From NCBI RefSeq assembly GCF_000208745.1, contig NC_030851.1, positions 16,852,688-16,916,687 of the forward strand: a stretch of DNA of 64,000 nucleotides, given 5' to 3'. Shown in pieces: positions 60,121 through 64,000 of the stretch. The notes beneath the pieces were generated by a model that was not told the DNA's origin, did no database searches, and saw nothing but the letters and a program-made list of their open reading frames with translations. How positions within the stretch are numbered: position 1 is the stretch's first letter; each line of letters opens with the position of its first letter. A program made the translations under genes and the position numbers. This DNA is from Theobroma cacao. Taxonomy: Eukaryota > Streptophyta > Magnoliopsida > Malvales > Malvaceae.

Positions 60121-61239
60121 GAATTGAAAATATAAACTCATAACAAATATTATCAAAATTTATCAAATGTTTTATTAACATAGTATTCCAATAAGATATA
60201 TTAAAATCGAGATAAGTCCATACTAAAGTGCATTTATATCTTCTATGAGTAAATGAGCCCGTCAAACAAAATTGAAAGGGAATTAATAATCTTAATTTAA
60301 AAGTGGAATTTTGATTTGCAACAATTTATAGTGTTTTACTAGTATTAAATTTCTTATATAAAAATGAATTATCTGAAGATAAGTTAAGGTGAAATCATAA
60401 TCAATAATAATGACTTATGATTAGTTCCATTAGTTCATAACCGCATGTCAGCCAATATCTCATTTCTTGTAGCCTCCAAGGGATTTTGATGAATACATGG
60501 GAGATTTAGACAGATGTATGTAAGACTTATATCATTCCCCGAAAATCCGCAGAATCTAATAAAATATATTGATATAAATCTCTTCAATATCTTCTTTCCT
60601 CAAAGCATGCACCACATTTGCTCACAATCTGCTACCAAATTTTCAAAGCCTTCATCTTCCATTTGCCAGTTGCCACCGCCATATCTGCCACCTTATCCTC
60701 CAAAAGTAATTTATGTCATTTATGATTTTTTTTATAAATATAAGATTTGAGTCCCTTGTCTAAACTAATTATATCATATCCTTTTTCACATGAATATATC
60801 TATACCCGTATATTTAGAGTTTTTTTCAAAAATAACCCTCATATATAAGGTGTTCTTAAAAATAATCTTCTCTATAATTTTAATTATTTTTAACCAAGAG
60901 AAATTATTTTTTGATAAAATTACCCTTAATGAAATTGACCCCTATGTTTAGTTCCGCGTCTCAAACCGACTCATATTCTTTGAGCTTTTCTTACCAGACC
61001 ATTCATCTTTAGAGTATTCATTACTAAAAAGAAAAATTTTTAAGTGTTTTGAGCATTTTAGAATAGTTTTTTATATATGAAGGAAAATCTTTAAGCATTT
61101 TTAAGCATTTTAGAGTAGTTTTTTATATATGAAAACACAACATGCTTGATTCATTAGAAGGAATAGAATGAGAATGGAATAGTCATTCCAAGAAAATAGA
61201 ATAGAGGAAGAATAACTATTATGTAGATTAGTTCATGGG
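60121..61239. other. Intergenic AT-rich region
   Basis: No gene is supported. A plus-strand ORF at 60514-60750 has no recognisable domain. A 50-bp tandem duplication is at 61035-61135. Confidence 0.6.
61035..61135. repeat. Two-copy tandem repeat of about 50 bp
   Basis: GAGCATTTTAGAATAGTTTTTTATATATGA is followed by AAGCATTTTAGAGTAGTTTTTTATATATGA with similar A/T-rich lead-ins. Confidence 0.75.
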
Positions 61240-61629
61240 TGTGAGACTCCAACTTCTATAGGCTTGTAACTAAGCATAGATGTAATAATACGAGCTAGGG
61301 GTAGTTTCGTCATTTTCTCTAATAACCTTCCAAAAGAAAGTTTTATGATATTTAAGGCCTACATAGGCATAAGACTGCATAAATGACGTGTAATGATGAA
61401 AACACGAAGAAAACTAGAAATGACAATAATTTTCATCAAAAAGGGCAAAATGGTCATTTTTCACCTCGGGTTAAAATTTTAAGTTTTTATGAACCCGAGT
61501 ATGTTTAGACCATTATGGACCTTGTCCCAATGTCAAAAGAACAAAAAGATTGCATAAAAGATTGGAGGAGAGTAAGTTAACTAGTGGAGGGGCAATTTGG
61601 TAATTTTAAGGAAGTGGATAAGTTTGGCC

Positions 61630-61637
61630 TATAAATA
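61630..61637 (+). promoter_or_regulatory. TATA box of the L1 LTR
   Basis: TATAAATA, 390 bp inside the LTR. The same block (GCCTATAAATAT) is conserved in the other L1 copies, for example near 6735, 35397 and (minus) 53440 and 4835. It is followed by pyrimidine-rich leader sequence. Confidence 0.7.
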
Positions 61638-62457
61638 TCTTGAATTTCCAGCAGTTGTCTTCTTCTTCCTTCTTCCCTCTCATATTTCTTCAATTCCTCC
61701 ATGAGAGCTTTCTTCAAGCTTCCATAACTTTCTCTCTCTAGCTACAATTTTCATGCTTTTGGTGCACCCTTCCATAAACCCTTGTGCTATTTCATCCTCT
61801 CACTTTAAAACCCTTGATAAATCTCAATTCTGTACTTTCTCTCACTAGCTAGACATTTTAGAGAGAGAAAGAGAGAATTACCCCATTGATTTGGAAGCAA
61901 TTGGAAGAGAATTTGACTACAAAGGAGCCCTAGGGTAAGTGATGAATTAAGCTTGGTTTTTAGCTGTAGAAAATGGCTAGTAATTGGGATTTATGAGCTG
62001 TTTTGTTGTTGACTATGTTCATTATTTTTTTTGTGATTAAAATAGTGAACATAGATAGCCATTTAATGTGGCAATTGAAAGCTAGCTAAGAGATAGCTTT
62101 TAGGGTTCATAGTGTGTAAATTGACCTATTGCTTATGCTAATGTGATCCTAGGTTCTAAAGAAGCCCCATCATCTCATTTGGACAATTAGGGGAATTAGA
62201 GTCATCTAAAGGCTCTACAATCAGTTGGTGAGTGGACTGCCTTCAAAACTTGTTTTGAGAAATATAATGTATTTGCCACCCATTTGAATGAATTATCAAG
62301 TTTTTCACAAAGACAAGTGCCTTGGGAACAAGCTTTTGCAAAATGGTTTTATATTGTGATATGCGATTACTATGGATTCATGCACTATTGTAGTATGATG
62401 ATATATAAATGTGTGTGTTGTGCATGATGAATGATATTGTGTATAATGACTGTAACT

Positions 62458-62640
62458 ATGTGTGTGCATGATGTGGGGGGATGCACATACCGGTGATAAT
62501 GGTGGTGTGAGAGATGGATGATGATAGTGCCCATGTACACGATGTGGGGGGATGTACACGATGGCACTGATTGTGCACGATGTGGGGGGATACACACGAT
62601 GGTGCCGGCTATGTGCACGATGTGGGGAGATGTACGTGAG
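62458..62640. repeat. GATGTGGGGGGATGCACA-type minisatellite
   Basis: Four imperfect units of about 38-45 bp have the core CACGATGTGGGGGGAT. The long His- and Pro-rich minus-strand frame across 62305-62736 is generated by this array. Confidence 0.82.
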
Positions 62641-62854
62641 CCGAGTGTGATTATGATGATGTTGATGTTTATCTATGTAATTATGCATATCTAGACTTAT
62701 GAAATGAAAACTTATGAAGTGATATATGATCGACATATATGAGAAATTTGATACATTGTACTTTGAGAATTTTCATGTGATGTATGTTGATTTTGTTGGT
62801 TTAACAGGATGGCCTTTTTGTTGAGTGAGGGGAAACTTTTCTCTTGTTGCTCTG

Positions 62855-63345
62855 TTTTCGCTGCAGCGAAATTCATTCTCGCTGCAGTGAGAAACTCTCG
62901 GGTTTGAGAACCTTCACCAGAACTGGTTCTCGCTGCAGCAAGAATGTATTTCACTGCAGCAAGATAGTCAATGTAGCTTCTCGCTACAACGAAAAGGAAT
63001 CTTACTGCAGCAAAAAACTCTCTGTTTCATTAGCTGAATTTTGCTGCAGCGAGAAACCTTTTATTTCTGGGTTATAATTTCGCTGCAGTGAGAAAAAATC
63101 TCGTTGCAGCAAAAAATCTTCTGTTTTGGTCTCCTATCTTGTCCAATTGCTGCCCTATCTTTCACTTCTTTGCTACCATATCGGAGCATGGACTTCCAAC
63201 ATTAAGGATTAAATGAGTTAAGTTTAAAATGGGGAGGTTTACTGAGAAACCCTCGGCCAATTGAGAAACCCTTGTTCGGTTAATAACTAAATCCCAACGT
63301 CGCTGCAGCGAGAATGCCTTTCCGCTGCAGTGAAGATTCATTGTC
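62855..63345. repeat. CGCTGCAGCG palindrome cluster
   Basis: About a dozen motif copies and decayed variants (CGCTGCAGCGAAATT, CGCTGCAGTGAGAAA, CACTGCAGCAAGA, CGCTGCAGCGAGAA) are spread over 490 bp. Confidence 0.85.
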
Positions 63346-64000
63346 GTATTTGACTTGCTTGTGTAATATTGAAGTTTTCATTCTTCAAATGATTCGTTAT
63401 GTATGGGTCCATGATTTTCAAATGATTAATCATTCAAGGGCTTGATGAGGGGTTTTTAACAAGAATAGAAACAAATTGCATTGTTTTGAAAAAGAATGCA
63501 TCATGATTTCATTAAAGATTCCTTATGGTATGCTTGTTCCCTTTCTTGTTCACTCACTAGGTTTATACTCACCTTTTTTAACTTCATGTTTTTAGATCAC
63601 GAGGCAGCAGGTAACTAGGATGAGGTGTCCTTGTAGACTTATATCCATCTTTTGGTAGGTGTCTCGGCATTCAGTAGCTATACATTCATCCGAGTCCCTC
63701 CGCTAGAAGTCGATTATTATTTTGTTGTGTATAGACGAACCTAATGTAAATCGTTAAGATACATGTTGTAGACAATGTATATACACTTGTTTGGTAGCCA
63801 GTATGAGATGGCAATGTGTAGTATTATTTTGAACTCTAAGTTATGAAATATGACTTAGCAGTTTATGATTGAATGATAAACATGTCATAATAATAGGCTT
63901 GCTTGGGCTTAGTGGACTATGTCCATTGGGTCCATACACCGATCATGGTCCGGAATTTGGGTCGTGACAATGGGAATGGAAAAAGATAGAAATTGTTATT

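Larger units (their letters stand above)
61240..63969 (+). mobile_element. Intact L1 solo LTR (reference copy for the window)
   Basis: It starts TGTGAGACTCC and ends GGGTCGTGACA, 2730 bp. A perfect duplication ATGGG lies at 61235-61239 and 63970-63974. Landmarks in order are a TATAAATA at 61630-61637, a CT-rich leader with GAGAGAGAAAGAGAGA, a GGTAAGTG donor-like site near 61935, a minisatellite (62458-62640), a TTTAACAG acceptor-like site near 62801, a palindrome cluster (62855-63345) and the 3' end block GGCTTGCTTGGGCTTAGTGG. There is no ORF of note. Confidence 0.93.

Noticed and set aside
62305..62736. 143-residue His/Pro/Ser-rich minus-strand ORF
   Set aside because: It is created by the L1 minisatellite and AT-rich tract; the frame is not shared by other L1 copies.

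Overview
The window is a piece of a plant nuclear genome, almost certainly a eudicot. It is AT-rich, its one credible host gene has an intron, and most of it is nested LTR retrotransposons of plant-specific lineages (SIRE-type Ty1/copia, Athila-type Ty3/gypsy, long-LTR Ty3/gypsy relatives). Both complete elements found use the initiator-tRNA-Met primer site TGGTATCAGAGCC. I cannot name the species. Family names L1, L1b and L2 below are my own labels for repeat families defined inside this window.

Layout. 1-720: a partial L1 long LTR. 721-17623: a minus-strand gypsy-like element with L1b LTRs, a primer-binding site and a polypurine tract, but no recognisable gag or pol. Its 3' LTR contains an L1 solo LTR (2709-5227). 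Its interior contains an L1 LTR (6346-12415) that itself holds an L2 element (6761-10219). 17624-34663: decayed Athila-type material in two opposing orientations. A minus part (17624-24615) has LTR pieces, an ORF3 relic and a pol relic. A plus part (24616-34663) has three stacked LTR pieces, an integrase relic, an ORF3 relic, a SINE with a 17-bp target duplication, and a 3' LTR. 34664-55804: a 5'-truncated plus-strand copia element. Its reverse transcriptase is split by an L1 LTR (35004-40226, with an L2 copy inside). Its 3' LTR (41038-55804) is split by a SIRE-like solo LTR (42151-55481). That is split by a complete minus-strand SIRE-type element (42649-54698), whose 5' LTR is split by another L1 solo LTR (51325-53879). 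Most junctions carry a 5-bp target-site duplication, so the order of insertions can be read directly.

55805-61239 is the only low-repeat interval. It holds a MITE-like inverted repeat, a LINE 3' end with a poly-A tail, and the single host gene: a two-exon GPI-anchored non-specific lipid-transfer protein on the minus strand (57413-59237). Its upstream region contains a direct duplication with two CACGTG boxes. 61240-63969 is an intact L1 solo LTR.

Apart from the lipid-transfer protein there is no intact protein gene. The most unusual structure is in the L1 LTRs. They are 2.2-2.7 kb long after nested insertions are removed, six copies are bounded by TSDs, and none has an internal region. They carry dispersed arrays of the perfect 18-bp palindrome TTCTCGCTGCAGCGAGAA and a separate GTGCAC-rich minisatellite of two types. 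I saw no CRISPR array, no genuine tRNA or rRNA gene, and no bacterial-type operon.
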